Source: Flexivirga meconopsidis (GTDB taxonomy: Bacteria > Actinomycetota > Actinomycetes > Actinomycetales > Dermatophilaceae). From it: DNA of 64,000 bases. Shown piece by piece: positions 24,726-33,733 of this stretch (the stretch's first letter is position 1; each line of letters starts with the position of its first letter). Both the position numbers and the translations under genes were made by a program. The notes under the pieces were generated by a model that was not told where the DNA came from, searched no databases, and saw nothing but the letters and a program-made list of their open reading frames with translations. The DNA lies in NCBI RefSeq assembly GCF_026162425.1, contig NZ_JAOBQJ010000001.1, forward strand, positions 992,001 to 1,056,000, in the 5' to 3' direction.

Positions 24726-25856
24726 ATGCCCGAACTACTGGCCATCCCGATGGCCACCAGCAACACGATCGAGATCTACTCCGGCATCGCTCGCATGGCG
24801 GGGAAGATCTGGGGCACCCTGCACAAGGCGGAGCAGCCGTCGAAAACCGTTGTGATCGTGACGCATCCGGCGTCCAACTTCATGGGTCACTACCTGCTCG
24901 AGCCGCTCGCCGCCCGCGGGGTCGACGCCGTGGGCCTGACCACGCGCTACCTCGGCAACGACAGTTCGCTGATCATGGAGAACTGCGTGCTCGACATCGG
25001 CGCCGCGGTGGCATTCCTGCGCGACCGCGGCTACGAGCGCGTGCTGCTGGTCGGCAACTCCGGCGGTGGCGGACTCGCGGCGCTCTATCAGAGCCAGGCC
25101 GAGCATCCGACGATCACCGCCACCCCCGCCGGGGACCCGGTCGATCTCACTGCGGCGCACCTGCCGCCGGTGGACGGCCTCATCTCCCTCATGGCGCACC
25201 CGGGGCGGGCACTGGTCTACACCGACTGGCTCGACCCGGCGATCCTCGACGAGCAGGACCCGACCCAGCGGGACCCGGAATTCGACCTGTTCGACGGCTC
25301 GCGCACCGCGCCGTACGACGAGGACTTCCTCGTCCGTTACCGCGCCGCGCAGGTCGCCCGCAACCGGCGGATCACCGCGTGGGTGCATGACCAGCTCGAC
25401 GAGCTCAAGCGTGCCGAGGGTCCGGTGAAGGACCTGCCCTTCGTCATACACGGCACCGCGGCCGACCCCCGCTTCCTCGACGGCACGATCGATCCGTCCG
25501 ATCGCGTCCCCGGCACGGTGTGGGGCACGGCCGAGGAGGCCAACATGATGCCGGCGACGCTCGGGCACTACTCCAGCCTGCGGTCCTGGCTCAGTCAATG
25601 GAGCATCGACGAGTCCAATTGCGACGGCCCGCGGCAACTGCGGCACACCAGCGTGCCGACCCTGGTGATGTACGGCACCGCCGATCAGGTCTGCTTCCCG
25701 AGCTACGCGCGGATGATGTATGACGCAGTGCCGCACGAGCGCAAGCGGCTGGTGCCCGTCGAGGGTGGCACGCACTACCTGCAGGGCCAGGACGAGCAGA
25801 TCGCTTTCGTTGCCGATCAGGTCGTCTCCTGGATCGCAGAGCAGCTGCCGGCCTGA
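24726..25856 (+). CDS. Alpha/beta hydrolase
   Basis: A 376-aa alpha/beta-hydrolase from ATG 24726, preceded by a GAGG site. The nucleophile elbow is GNSGGGG with Ser112; VMYGTADQVCFP offers the acid Asp and EGGTHYLQGQ the catalytic His. There is no signal peptide. A long lid insertion (about residues 135-260) is present. In a ring-cleavage operon it may hydrolyse a C-C bond of a vinylogous diketone or an ester or lactone. Located 44 bp after the dioxygenase gene and co-directional. Confidence 0.8.
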   Translation: MPELLAIPMATSNTIEIYSGIARMAGKIWGTLHKAEQPSKTVVIVTHPASNFMGHYLLEPLAARGVDAVGLTTRYLGNDSSLIMENCVLDIGAAVAFLRDRGYERVLLVGNSGGGGLAALYQSQAEHPTITATPAGDPVDLTAAHLPPVDGLISLMAHPGRALVYTDWLDPAILDEQDPTQRDPEFDLFDGSRTAPYDEDFLVRYRAAQVARNRRITAWVHDQLDELKRAEGPVKDLPFVIHGTAADPRFLDGTIDPSDRVPGTVWGTAEEANMMPATLGHYSSLRSWLSQWSIDESNCDGPRQLRHTSVPTLVMYGTADQVCFPSYARMMYDAVPHERKRLVPVEGGTHYLQGQDEQIAFVADQVVSWIAEQLPA

Positions 25857-26021
25857 CCTGACGAGTGTGGACATCCACAGCCGAGATACCGGATCTGTGG
25901 AGGTTCGCATATGGCGCGACCTCGAATCACCCTGCAAGGGTTGGGAATTACCGATTCGGGGTCGCGCTTTTCGTACCACGGCGAAAAGGTGCGCCCGACC
26001 CACGCGGAACGGAGTGTCGTC

Positions 26022-26336
26022 ATGTCCGCAGTCGTCATCACCGCGGTCATCACCCCCGCCGAAGGCAAGCAGGACGCCGTACGAGAGGCCTTTCAGAGGC
26101 TGCTGCCGATCGTGCATCAGGAGGATGGCTGCGATCTCTATGCCCTGCACGAGAGCGACGGCAAGTTCGTCACGATCGAGAAGTGGGCGTCGCAGGAGGC
26201 GTTCGAGGGTCATGCCAACGGCGACTCGTTGCAGAAGGCGGGAGTCGACGTCGCGTCGCTGGCAGCGGGACCGTCCGACTGGATGCTCCTCACGCCGGTG
26301 CCGAGCAGCGACGGCTCGCCCAAGGGCGAGTTGTGA
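26022..26336 (+). CDS. ABM-domain (YgiN-like) monooxygenase family protein
   Basis: A 104-aa dimeric alpha-beta barrel protein: VVITAVITPAEGKQDAVREA, then LYALHESDGKFVTIEKWASQEAFEGH, the classic antibiotic-biosynthesis-monooxygenase fold. Homologues oxidise quinols or act as accessory proteins in quinone redox cycling. ATG 26022 is chosen because a GGAG site precedes it. The 165-bp gap before it holds an inverted repeat TCCACAG-N14-CTGTGGA (25874-25901), so an internal promoter or regulator site is possible. Confidence 0.75.
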   Translation: MSAVVITAVITPAEGKQDAVREAFQRLLPIVHQEDGCDLYALHESDGKFVTIEKWASQEAFEGHANGDSLQKAGVDVASLAAGPSDWMLLTPVPSSDGSPKGEL

Positions 26337-26350
26337 GCGGGTGGTGAGCG

Positions 26351-27217
26351 ATGGCGACGACCGAGCCCGCACCGGGCGCCGAGCCTGACTACGAGCCGGA
26401 CGAGGGGCACGGCCCGGCATACGACTCCACGCACATCTACACCACGTTCGCCGACATGGCGCCGCTCACCGAGCAGTTGCAGGCCGTCTTCGGCGGCGAG
26501 GTCAAAACGTACGGCGAGCTCAATATCTGCCCGCAGCCGAGTCTTTCGGTGGTGTCGGTGCTGCTGTCGCCCTACGGCTTGCTCTCGCTGTTCGGCTTCT
26601 CCACCCCGATCCCATATCCGTTCGGCCAGGACAAGCACGGCTACCGCATCCGTCGCCGCGACGAAATGATCGGCCGGGCGACGGAGGCCGGCCTGGATTT
26701 CGCGGTGGCGCCCTTCGACGACCTCGGTGGCCTACAGTCGATCGTGCGGCTGCCCGGCGGCAGCGCTCTGCAGTTCTACGAGCCGCCGGCGGAGATGGGC
26801 TTCCCGGAGTTGACGCATATCCCGGAGGCGCGAATCTACCTGGGGCCGTTGACGATCGATCCTTTCCTCGCGGCATTCACGACACTGACTCGCGGCACGG
26901 TGCAGACCGACGACCCTGTCGCGGACGGCGCGGAGGTCGGGATGCCGGACACCACGATCCGGCGGGTCACCTACGAGTCGGGATACGGCCGTCTGCTGGT
27001 GCTGGAGACCAACGGCCATCAGCCCTACCCCTACGGGTGGGACTTCACCGGCTTCGTGGTCGACGACCTCACGGCGACGCTCGCGACCGCGACCGCAGCC
27101 GGCGCGCAGGTCGTCGCCGACCCGCATACGGCCAATGGCCGCACCAGCGCGATGGTGCAGTTCCTCGGCGGCTTCGTGGCCGAGATCCATCAGGTCTCGG
27201 CGGATGCACCGGCCTGA
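26351..27217 (+). CDS. VOC (glyoxalase/extradiol-like) superfamily protein
   Basis: A 288-aa protein with two weakly conserved glyoxalase/VOC repeats. The first (about 25-145) ends with SALQFYEPP. The second (about 155-280) has the family end pattern TSAMVQFLGGFVAEIHQV and an internal DFTGFVVDDLTATLATATAAGA. Metal ligands are not obvious. It could be an extradiol-type dioxygenase, an isomerase or a binding protein. It starts 14 bp after the YgiN-like gene, so it is operonic. Confidence 0.6.
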   Translation: MATTEPAPGAEPDYEPDEGHGPAYDSTHIYTTFADMAPLTEQLQAVFGGEVKTYGELNICPQPSLSVVSVLLSPYGLLSLFGFSTPIPYPFGQDKHGYRIRRRDEMIGRATEAGLDFAVAPFDDLGGLQSIVRLPGGSALQFYEPPAEMGFPELTHIPEARIYLGPLTIDPFLAAFTTLTRGTVQTDDPVADGAEVGMPDTTIRRVTYESGYGRLLVLETNGHQPYPYGWDFTGFVVDDLTATLATATAAGAQVVADPHTANGRTSAMVQFLGGFVAEIHQVSADAPA

Positions 27218-27271
27218 GCCGGCCGGAGAAACCTGAACAGTCGAATCACCAAACAGCAAGGAGCAGCAATC

Positions 27272-27718
27272 ATGCCGACCCACGACGACGTGCGCGCCTG
27301 GCTCGCGGCGGGCAATTCCCATGATCCGCAACAGATCCTGGACCTGGCGAGCGATGACTTCGTGATGCACCAGCCGCAGAACCCGGAGCCACTCGACGCA
27401 CAAAAGCTGGTCAGCTTCTTCACGATGCTGTGGTCGGCGCTGCCCGACATCAAATTCAACAGCATCGGCATCACGATCGAAGGTGACACCGCAGCGTCCT
27501 GGGAGCGGGTGACCGCCACCATGACCGGACCGATGACCGACGTAGCCACTGGCAAGGTGATCCAGCCGACCGGGAAGTCCTTCGACGTCGAGGCGGCGAT
27601 GCGCCTGGTCTACAACGACAAGAACCAGTTGAAGGAAGCGTGGATCTTCTGGGATCGGATCACGCTTTACCAGCAGCTCGGCATTCTCAAGGAGATCGTG
27701 GAAGGGATTCCGTCATGA
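27272..27718 (+). CDS. SnoaL/NTF2-like polyketide-cyclase-fold protein
   Basis: A 148-aa NTF2-fold protein: a helical N-terminus, then [37 protein letters not shown] and the terminal [18 protein letters not shown] typical of SnoaL-like ester cyclases. AAGGAGCAG precedes the ATG. In catabolic operons such proteins isomerise or cyclise intermediates or act as small hydrolases. Its stop overlaps the isochorismatase-like start (ATGA). Confidence 0.75.
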   Translation: MPTHDDVRAWLAAGNSHDPQQILDLASDDFVMHQPQNPEPLDAQKLVSFFTMLWSALPDIKFNSIGITIEGDTAASWERVTATMTGPMTDVATGKVIQPTGKSFDVEAAMRLVYNDKNQLKEAWIFWDRITLYQQLGILKEIVEGIPS

Positions 27719-28398
27719 CCGCAGCAGCCAACTTCGACAAGATGCCGGCGGTCGTCGATCCTGACGACGCGGTGATGTGCTTGATCGACCACCAGTCGGG
27801 GCTGTTCCAGCTGGTGCAGGACATCGAGGAGTCGGCGCTGCGGCGGCACGTGTCCGCGCTGTCGCGCGCGGCATACCTCACCAAGATCCCAACGCTGACA
27901 ACGGCATCCGTGCCGGACGGGCCCAATGGCCCGCTGATCCCGGAGGTGCACGCCAACAACCCGGATGCGACCTACATCGCCCGCCAGGGTCAGATCAATG
28001 CGTGGGAGATGCCGGACTTCGTGACTGCGATCGAGAAGACCGGCCGCAAGACGCTGATCATCGCCGGCTGCCTCACCAGTGTCTGCCTGGCGTTCCCCAC
28101 GGTCGACGCGCTGGCCGCCGGATACCGTGTCTTCGCGGTGATCGACGCCTCGGGCAACTGGACCACGATGGCCACCGAGCTTACGCTGGCCCGCATCGTG
28201 CAGGCCGGTGCGGTGCCGATCGACACCTATGCAGTCATCGCCTACCTCATGAAGACCTGGAACCAGAAGGACTGGTTGCCATGGCGCGACCTCATGGCCG
28301 AACTCATCGTGCCGAAGTATCAGAACCTCATCGAGAGCTACGACAAGGCACAGCAGATCGCGAAGGACGGGCCGGAGACGGTGTTGGACAAATGGTGA
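27715..28398 (+). CDS. Isochorismatase-family cysteine hydrolase
   Basis: A 227-aa hydrolase with the Asp-Lys-Cys pattern of the family: the N-terminal [11 protein letters not shown] carries the Asp, and [17 protein letters not shown] carries the nucleophile Cys124. The domain fills the whole length; the C-terminus is a helical extension. Family members hydrolyse amides (nicotinamidase, N-carbamoylsarcosine amidase) or isochorismate. It is translationally coupled to the SnoaL-like gene and overlaps the next ATG by 7 bp. Confidence 0.8.
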   Translation: MTAAANFDKMPAVVDPDDAVMCLIDHQSGLFQLVQDIEESALRRHVSALSRAAYLTKIPTLTTASVPDGPNGPLIPEVHANNPDATYIARQGQINAWEMPDFVTAIEKTGRKTLIIAGCLTSVCLAFPTVDALAAGYRVFAVIDASGNWTTMATELTLARIVQAGAVPIDTYAVIAYLMKTWNQKDWLPWRDLMAELIVPKYQNLIESYDKAQQIAKDGPETVLDKW

Positions 28399-29624
28399 GC
28401 GAACGCAAGGGGATTCGGTGGTGCGCTGCCGTCGTCGCGGCCGGAGGCATGACTGTCGCGCTCGTCGTGCCGGCGACTGCCGCGACGTCCGGGGGCGCCA
28501 ACAAATGGTTTGGCACCTGGGGCGTCGCAGTCGCTACGCACGGCGTGACTGGGACGTCAGCCACCGGTTTCGGCGACCAGACACTACGCCAGGTAGCGCG
28601 AATCTCGGTCGGTGGGAGCGCGATTCGGTTGCGGTTCAGCAACTTGTATGGCGATCGTCCGCTCGTCATCGGGGCTACGACTGTCGCTCGGCGAGCGGCC
28701 GCTGGCGGTGCCGCCGTCGACCCGCGCAGCGTGCGTGGGGTCACCTTCGGCGGACAGCGCACAGTGACCATCCCGGCCGGTGAGGACGTGCAGTCGGACC
28801 CGGTGGTCTTCCGGGCGGAGGCCGGCTCCGAGGTCGTGGTGTCGTCCTACTTCCCGCAAGCGACCGGTCCGGTGACTTGGCACTGGCTGGGGTTGAGCAC
28901 CAACTACACGGCAACCGGCGACGAATCCGCAAACGGGGGAGCGGCATTCGCGGTCCAGGACTCGGCTCGCTATTTCCTGTCCGGCATCTCGGTGCGTACT
29001 CCGGCCCGGGGCACGGTTGCCTTCTTCGGCGACTCGATCACCGATGGCAACGGCACCCCGGTCGATGCGGACCTGCGCTATCCCGACCAGGTCGCGAAGC
29101 GGTTGATGGCCCGCCCAGGGCCGAAGCAGTGCGGTGTGCTCAATCAGTCGATCAGCGGAAACCGGCTGCTGGCAGGGGGATTGGTCCCCGAGGCCGGTGA
29201 TCCCGGTGTCGACCGCTTCGCGCGGGACATCGCCCGACCCGGGGTCAAATCGGTCGTCGTGCTCGAAGGCATCAACGACATCCTCACCATCCCGGGCATC
29301 ACCGCGGATCAGATCACCGCCGGCTATCAGTCGCTGATCAAGCAGGGTCATGCGCAGGGCGTGACCGTCGTCGGCGGGACGCTCACGCCATACGAGGGAT
29401 ATGAGGGGTATACCCCGCAAGGCGAGGCGATCCGGCAACAAGTGAACAGCTGGATCCGCAGCTCGGGCGCCTTCGACTCGGTGGTGGATTTCGATGCGGC
29501 AGTGCGGGATCCGGCCAAGCCGACACAATTGCTGCCGGCATACGCCAGCCCCGACTGGATCCACCCCAACGCCACCGGTTACGGCATCATGGCGAACGCG
29601 GTCGACCTGCAGAAGGTGTGCTGA
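28392..29624 (+). CDS. Secreted SGNH/GDSL esterase
   Basis: A 410-aa protein with a Sec signal peptide at residues 1-31 (lysine/arginine start, [19 protein letters not shown] core, cleavage after ATA or similar). It has SGNH blocks: FFGDSITDG with the nucleophile Ser, SISGNRLL with the oxyanion Gly/Asn, EGINDI, and [10 protein letters not shown] with the catalytic Asp-x-x-His. It resembles extracellular rhamnogalacturonan-acetylesterase-like or lipase GDSL proteins. The ATG overlaps the isochorismatase stop. It is the last gene of the run and ends 27 bp before the convergent methyltransferase; a direct role in the catabolic pathway is uncertain. Confidence 0.85.
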   Translation: MVSERKGIRWCAAVVAAGGMTVALVVPATAATSGGANKWFGTWGVAVATHGVTGTSATGFGDQTLRQVARISVGGSAIRLRFSNLYGDRPLVIGATTVARRAAAGGAAVDPRSVRGVTFGGQRTVTIPAGEDVQSDPVVFRAEAGSEVVVSSYFPQATGPVTWHWLGLSTNYTATGDESANGGAAFAVQDSARYFLSGISVRTPARGTVAFFGDSITDGNGTPVDADLRYPDQVAKRLMARPGPKQCGVLNQSISGNRLLAGGLVPEAGDPGVDRFARDIARPGVKSVVVLEGINDILTIPGITADQITAGYQSLIKQGHAQGVTVVGGTLTPYEGYEGYTPQGEAIRQQVNSWIRSSGAFDSVVDFDAAVRDPAKPTQLLPAYASPDWIHPNATGYGIMANAVDLQKVC

Positions 29625-29650
29625 GCCGGCCGGGCATGGGTTGGGTGAGG

Positions 29651-30367
29651 TCAGTCGCCGGGCAGGTCGTGCACCGGGGGACGGGGTTGGAAGGCCCAGT
29701 CGCCGAGACGTCCACTGCCGCCGGTGATCAGCCACTGCGGGTGTGCCTTCGGGCGGCGCTCGAAGGCGATGATCGAGTCGTAGATGTGGATGCCCTGCGT
29801 GGTGCGCCCGAATTTGTCGTCCCGCGGAAGTTCTTTGACGTAGGTGAAGTTGAGCCGGTCGAGCAGGTCCTTGGTGTACTCGATGATCGTGCCTGCTCGC
29901 TTGTAGCCGCCCTCGTGCGGCGGGCTGTATGACGCGTGCACGTCCTCGATCATGTAGACGCCGTCCGGTGCCATCGTCGGGTAGAGGAATTCGAAGGTCT
30001 TGACCATGTGCGAGCTGATGTGGCTGCCGTCGTCGAGCACGACGTCGAGCGGCCCGTGTTCGTCGACGATCCGCTGGAGCACCGTGGTGTCGGTCTCGTC
30101 ACCCTGGTAGAAGGTGGCCACCTTCGGGTCGACCCGATCGGACAGGTCCTCAAGGTCCAGACAGACGATGTCGGCGTCGGGTCCGAAATAGTCGCGCCAC
30201 ATCTGCTGGCTGCCACCACGGCCGACGCCGATCTCCAGGAAGCGCACGTCGGTGCCGCGATAGCGGCTGAAATGGTCCTCGTAGATGTCGAAGTAGTGGA
30301 TCCACTTGTGCATCAAGCGACCCGGGTTGTTGAGGTAGTAGCGGTGCAGGAATCCGTTGTCTTCCAT
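29651..30367 (-). CDS. MycE-like class I O-methyltransferase
   Basis: A 238-aa SAM methyltransferase. Motif I is FLEIGVGRGGSQQMW (about 45-59), with the acidic loop VCLDLEDL and the metal-binding DVVLDDGSHISSHMV (about 107-121), then YMIEDVHASYSPPHEGG. This is the pattern of metal-dependent sugar O-methyltransferases (MycE/ElmM) and cephalosporin-hydroxylase-related enzymes. ATG 30367 is preferred; an ATG four codons upstream (30379) is possible. A single gene, divergent from the neighbouring methyltransferase. Confidence 0.8.
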   Translation of the reverse strand: MEDNGFLHRYYLNNPGRLMHKWIHYFDIYEDHFSRYRGTDVRFLEIGVGRGGSQQMWRDYFGPDADIVCLDLEDLSDRVDPKVATFYQGDETDTTVLQRIVDEHGPLDVVLDDGSHISSHMVKTFEFLYPTMAPDGVYMIEDVHASYSPPHEGGYKRAGTIIEYTKDLLDRLNFTYVKELPRDDKFGRTTQGIHIYDSIIAFERRPKAHPQWLITGGSGRLGDWAFQPRPPVHDLPGD

Positions 30368-30505
30368 GGGTCCGACCATAGGAGCTGTCGTCGGGCGATG
30401 GGCGCGTTTGGCGGATCGGGTGCGGGTGGCATACCGCCAGCAGGGCGCGGGCGTTCGGCGCGCCTCGCTGAGGAACGGGTAGCCCCGACCGGGCACGATG
30501 GGGTG

Positions 30506-31111
30506 ATGGTCGACAAAAGCCTCTGGATGCGTCAGGTCGAGGAGAACCCCGAGCACTCGAGCTGGTATGTCGAGCGCTTCCGCACCATGGCGCGCGACGG
30601 TGCCGACCTGGACGGCGAGGCGCGGCTGATCGATGCGATGGCGGCGCGTAGTGCGCGCATCCTCGACGCCGGCTGCGGTCCCGGCCGGGTCGGGGCTGCC
30701 CTGCACCGGGCGGGCCATACGGTCGTCGGTGTCGATGTCGACCCGACGTTGATCAAGGCGGCGAAGCAGGACCACCCGGGGCCGACGTGGCTGGTGCAGG
30801 ATCTGGCCACGCTCGACCTGCCGGCGGCAGGCGTCGCCGAACCCTTCGACCTGGTGGTCAGCGCCGGCAACGTGATGACCTTCCTCGCGCCGACGACCAG
30901 AGCACGAGTGCTCGAGCGACTGGCTGCGCACCTCGTGCCCGGCGGGCGCGCGGCCATCGGGTTCGGCGCCGGCCGGGGTTATGCGTTCGAGGATTTCCTC
31001 GCCGACGCCGACCGTGGCGGCCTGGTCGCGGACACGCTTCTCGGCACGTGGGACGTGCGGCCGTTCGGTCCGGAGTCGGACTTCCTGGTCGCGATCCTGC
31101 GCCGTAACTGA
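30506..31111 (+). CDS. Class I SAM-dependent methyltransferase
   Basis: A 201-aa small-molecule methyltransferase: motif I ILDAGCGPGRVGAAL (about 49-63), VVGVDVDPTLIKAA, DLVVSAGNVMTFLAP and LVPGGRAAIGFG in the expected order. There is no extra domain and the substrate cannot be predicted. Divergent from the MycE-like gene, with 138 bp between the two starts. Confidence 0.8.
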   Translation: MVDKSLWMRQVEENPEHSSWYVERFRTMARDGADLDGEARLIDAMAARSARILDAGCGPGRVGAALHRAGHTVVGVDVDPTLIKAAKQDHPGPTWLVQDLATLDLPAAGVAEPFDLVVSAGNVMTFLAPTTRARVLERLAAHLVPGGRAAIGFGAGRGYAFEDFLADADRGGLVADTLLGTWDVRPFGPESDFLVAILRRN

Positions 31112-31118
31112 CTTGACG

Positions 31119-31688
31119 TCAGCCGATCGGCACCGTCACCTGGTCCTGGCTCTTGTTGTCGCACTTGGCGACAAGTGACTTCAGCGAGCCGTCCTCGGGC
31201 AGTTCGACGATGACCTGACCGCTGACCGGAGCGCCCTGGGTCAGGGTGCCGTTGATCGCGGTGCCCCCGTCGGCGGTGTAGCCGGTCATCACCTTGGCCG
31301 GCTGCCCATCGGTGCCGGTGGCGGTGAAGCACGAGCTGTTGATCGCGGCCGGCGTGGCCGTGACCGTCTGCTTGAGCGTGACCTCGAGCGCGGCGTAGTG
31401 GCTCGGCGGCCCGCCCCACGGTGCCTTGGCATCGGCAGGGTCGGTGATCTTGGTGACCGTCACGTCATACGTCTTGCCCTTGGCGGTGATCGGCGTCGCG
31501 GCCGCCTGGTGCGCTCCACCGCCGGACGTCTTCGTGCTCTGCGCTGCTGTGGACGAGTCGGCCGCAGCAGGCGAGCCGGAGTCCGAATTGCCGCCGGAAC
31601 TGCCTCCCCCGCAGGCGGTGAGTCCGAGTGTCAGGGCGCGGCGGTTGCGGCGACGGCGAAGGTCCGGAAATGGCGACGGTCGAGCATG
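31119..31688 (-). pseudogene. Lipoprotein with DUF4352-like domain, frameshifted in signal peptide
   Basis: The main open frame encodes a Ser/Gly-rich linker after a lipobox LTAC, then a DUF4352-like Ig fold (GKTYDVTVTKI, HYAALEVTL, SSCFTATG, VIVELP). No start in that frame precedes the lipobox sensibly. In another frame, ATG 31688 with a GAGGGGAACC site reads LDRRHFRTFAVAATAA and then stops at 31631-31633. One extra base near 31634-31650 would join the two into a perfect lipoprotein signal peptide (RRHF, hydrophobic core, LTAC). So the gene has a single-base frameshift, real or an assembly error. Lipid-anchored surface protein if intact. Confidence 0.7.
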
Positions 31689-31762
31689 GTTCCCCTCTGC
31701 GGTATGGCGAAAGTGCGCCGCGACCCTACTGGCCTCGCCTGTGCGAAACGGGTCGCGGCGGG

Positions 31763-31845
31763 TGAGTGTCGCGAGTGACGTCCTTGTCCACTCACTGACG
31801 TCCAACGCAATGAGAGACGTTGCTGCAAGGACGTCGCTCGTTGCG
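31763..31845. repeat. Cluster of GACGTC/ACGTTG motifs beside tRNA-Arg
   Basis: Several related words occur in about 80 bp: GAGTGACGTCC, ACTGACGTCCAACGCAATG, AGAGACGTTGC and GGACGTCGCTCGTTGCG. The core AACGCAATGAGAGACGTTGC ... ACGTCGCTCGTTGCG is an imperfect inverted repeat closely resembling the perfect hairpin at 57334-57373 downstream of the tRNA-Ala locus. Confidence 0.5.
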
Positions 31846-31880
31846 GGCGTCGTCACTGGGTGGGGACCGACGTCAGTCAG

Positions 31881-31953
31881 TGCCCCCGGGCTGATTCGAA
31901 CAGCCGACACCCGCTTTAGGAGAGCGGTGCTCTATCCCCTGAGCTACGGGGGC
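31881..31953 (-). tRNA. tRNA-Arg (anticodon CCU)
   Basis: A 73-nt cloverleaf read from 31953 to 31881. The acceptor stem is GCCCCCG/CGGGGGC with discriminator A, the D arm contains AGCTC, and the anticodon stem CCGCT/AGCGG holds the loop with CCT. The T arm carries GTTCGAATC. No CCA is encoded. It decodes the rare Arg codon AGG. Confidence 0.95.
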
Positions 31954-32051
31954 GCGCTGGAAAGCGTACCTGCGGACGACCGGGGCGCCTGACTTGGGCG
32001 TAGGCGCCGCCATACGCTGGCGATGTCGCCCCGACGATCCGAAGGAGAGCA

Positions 32052-32528
32052 ATGAGCGACCTGCCCGCACGTAGTCAGCGGATCCAGCAATTACTCGCCG
32101 AGCACGGCGTGCCCGGTCAGATCCGGGCGCTCCCGGAATCGACGCACACCGCGGCGCAGGCTGCGGCCGCGCTCGGCGCCCAGGTCGGGGCGATCGCGAG
32201 CAGCCTGGTGTTTCTGGCCGACGATCAGCCGCTGTTGGTGATGACCAGTGGCGCGCACCGGGTCGACACCGCGATGCTCGGACTCGAACTCGGGCAGGAG
32301 ATCACCCAGGCCGCGCCCAATCACGTCAAGCAGGTCACCGGGCAGCCGATCGGCGGCGTTTCGCCGATCGGCCACCCGGAGCCGCTGCGCACGATCGTGG
32401 ACAGCTCGCTGCAGGCGTACGACGAATTGTGGGCGGCAGGCGGCACACCCAAGACGGTTTTCCCGCTTAGCTACGCCGACCTGGTGCGCATCACCGGCGG
32501 CACCGCGATGCGCGTCGCCCCCGCCTGA
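32052..32528 (+). CDS. YbaK/ProX-type prolyl-tRNA editing protein
   Basis: A 158-aa YbaK-domain protein. Features are the N-terminal helix, HTAAQAAAALG, ASSLVFLADDQPLLVMTSGAHRVD, VKQVTGQPIGGVSPIGH (the conserved G-x-P-G-H editing-site block) and KTVFPLSYADLVRITGG. It hydrolyses mischarged Cys- or Ala-tRNA(Pro) in trans. ATG with a GAAGGAGAG site. Monocistronic, beside tRNA-Arg. Confidence 0.85.
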   Translation: MSDLPARSQRIQQLLAEHGVPGQIRALPESTHTAAQAAAALGAQVGAIASSLVFLADDQPLLVMTSGAHRVDTAMLGLELGQEITQAAPNHVKQVTGQPIGGVSPIGHPEPLRTIVDSSLQAYDELWAAGGTPKTVFPLSYADLVRITGGTAMRVAPA

Positions 32529-32562
32529 TCCCGTATGACGGGAGCCGCGAAAACCCTTCTCG

Positions 32563-33063
32563 TCAGGGGTGTTTGCGGTCGTCCCACTGGTGGCTGGTGT
32601 CTTCCTCGGCCTTGATCGCGTTGAGGATCTCCGGCGCGGCCATCTTCTCGATCTTGCCGCCGATCAGCGGCAGCTTGGCCTTCAGGTCGGCCTTGACGCC
32701 CACTCGTGAGCCGGTGCCGTCGGGCGCGATGGAGGTGGTGCCCTTCATCGTGATCGGCTGCCCCTTCATCGTCACCTCCACGGTGCCGGTGCGGCTGCCG
32801 TCGGCCTGCCGCTCGCCCCAGGTGATCACCTGCGTGACGTCGACCTTGTCGCCGACCAGCTTCTTCAGCAGATCCGGCACGTCACCGGACGGCATGACCC
32901 GCTGCACCGTCACCTGGTGGCCGGGGCCCTTCTCGACGACCGAGCTGTTGTAGCTCAGCGCGCCGGCGTTCTGGCAGATGTCGTCCTGATATTCGGTCTT
33001 GATCGCGTCTTCGTAGACCTCGTCCGGGTCCGACTTGAGCTTCCAGTTCAGGGAGATGTCCAT
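32563..33063 (-). CDS. DUF2505 family protein
   Basis: A 166-aa protein matching the actinobacterial DUF2505 family, with a START-like lipid-binding fold: an N-terminal strand ISLNWKLKSDPDEVYEDA, alternating strands (GTVEVTMKGQPITMKGTT, GVKADLKAKLPLIGGKIEK) and a C-terminal helix ending in EEDTSHQW. There is no signal peptide. The function of the family is unknown, possibly polyketide-cyclase/dehydrase-like binding of a small hydrophobic ligand. Monocistronic. Confidence 0.75.
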   Translation of the reverse strand: MDISLNWKLKSDPDEVYEDAIKTEYQDDICQNAGALSYNSSVVEKGPGHQVTVQRVMPSGDVPDLLKKLVGDKVDVTQVITWGERQADGSRTGTVEVTMKGQPITMKGTTSIAPDGTGSRVGVKADLKAKLPLIGGKIEKMAAPEILNAIKAEEDTSHQWDDRKHP

Positions 33064-33118
33064 TGCCCAAACCTACTCGGAAGTAGGTAGCTTTGTGAAC
33101 CAGGTCACGTTGGCCGGC

Positions 33119-33637
33119 CTAGGGGAGGCGACGGATCAGCCGGGCGGGCACTCCGGCATACAACGAGTCGGGCTCGCAGTCCTTGGTGACTACCGCTCCG
33201 GCGGCCACGATGACGCCGTCGCCGATCGTCACGCCCGGCAGGATGATCGTTCCCGCGCCGATCCAGCAGCCTGTGCCGATCGTCACCGGCTTGACCAAAG
33301 GCGGCTCAGGGCAACGTAATTCGTGGCCGCCGATCTGATGGGTGTAGGTGATGACGAGGGTGCGAGGGCCGAGGTGGCTGCGATCGCCCAGGGTCAGCGG
33401 TCCCTGCAGCAGGCACTCCTCGCCGACGGAGGAGTCGGCGCCGAGTCGCACGTCGTCGCTCATGTGCACGCGCGGCCGGACCGACGTGGTCGGCTCGATG
33501 AGTGCGCCGGTGGCGCGCAGCACGCCGACCCGAAGTGGCTCCGGTGCGAGCGACGAGCACACCCCGGCGCGGGCCACCGCGTAACCGGCGCGCCGCATGC
33601 GGGCTGCCACGGCCTTGATCTGGGTGTTCACCGTCAT
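33119..33637 (-). CDS. Hexapeptide-repeat acyltransferase
   Basis: A 172-aa left-handed beta-helix acetyltransferase of the maltose/galactoside O-acetyltransferase kind: imperfect hexapeptides from about residue 60 (MSDDVRLGADSSVGEE ... IGTGCWIGAGTIILPGVTIGDG), ending AGVPARLIRRLP as in typical Maa/Vat proteins. THQIGGHE may hold the catalytic His. Transfers acetyl from acetyl-CoA to a sugar or similar acceptor. Lies 96 bp from the SIP gene, same strand; link uncertain. Confidence 0.8.
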   Translation of the reverse strand: MTVNTQIKAVAARMRRAGYAVARAGVCSSLAPEPLRVGVLRATGALIEPTTSVRPRVHMSDDVRLGADSSVGEECLLQGPLTLGDRSHLGPRTLVITYTHQIGGHELRCPEPPLVKPVTIGTGCWIGAGTIILPGVTIGDGVIVAAGAVVTKDCEPDSLYAGVPARLIRRLP

Positions 33638-33733
33638 CTGTCTCGCCTCCCTGACGCGCTGCCTGCCACGGCACGCTAGCCGTCCAGCATGACAGCTGTC
33701 AGGAAAATGATCGGTGGATTCTCGCCTGGGCGA

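Noticed and set aside
25874-25901. Inverted repeat TCCACAG-N14-CTGTGGA before the YgiN-like gene
   Set aside because: Arms are only 7 bp and the spacer 14 bp; too weak for a separate regulatory claim, so mentioned only with the gene.
29936-30505. Extended N-terminus of the methyltransferase frame at 30506
   Set aside because: It is antisense to the MycE-like methyltransferase; the conserved domain begins at 30506.
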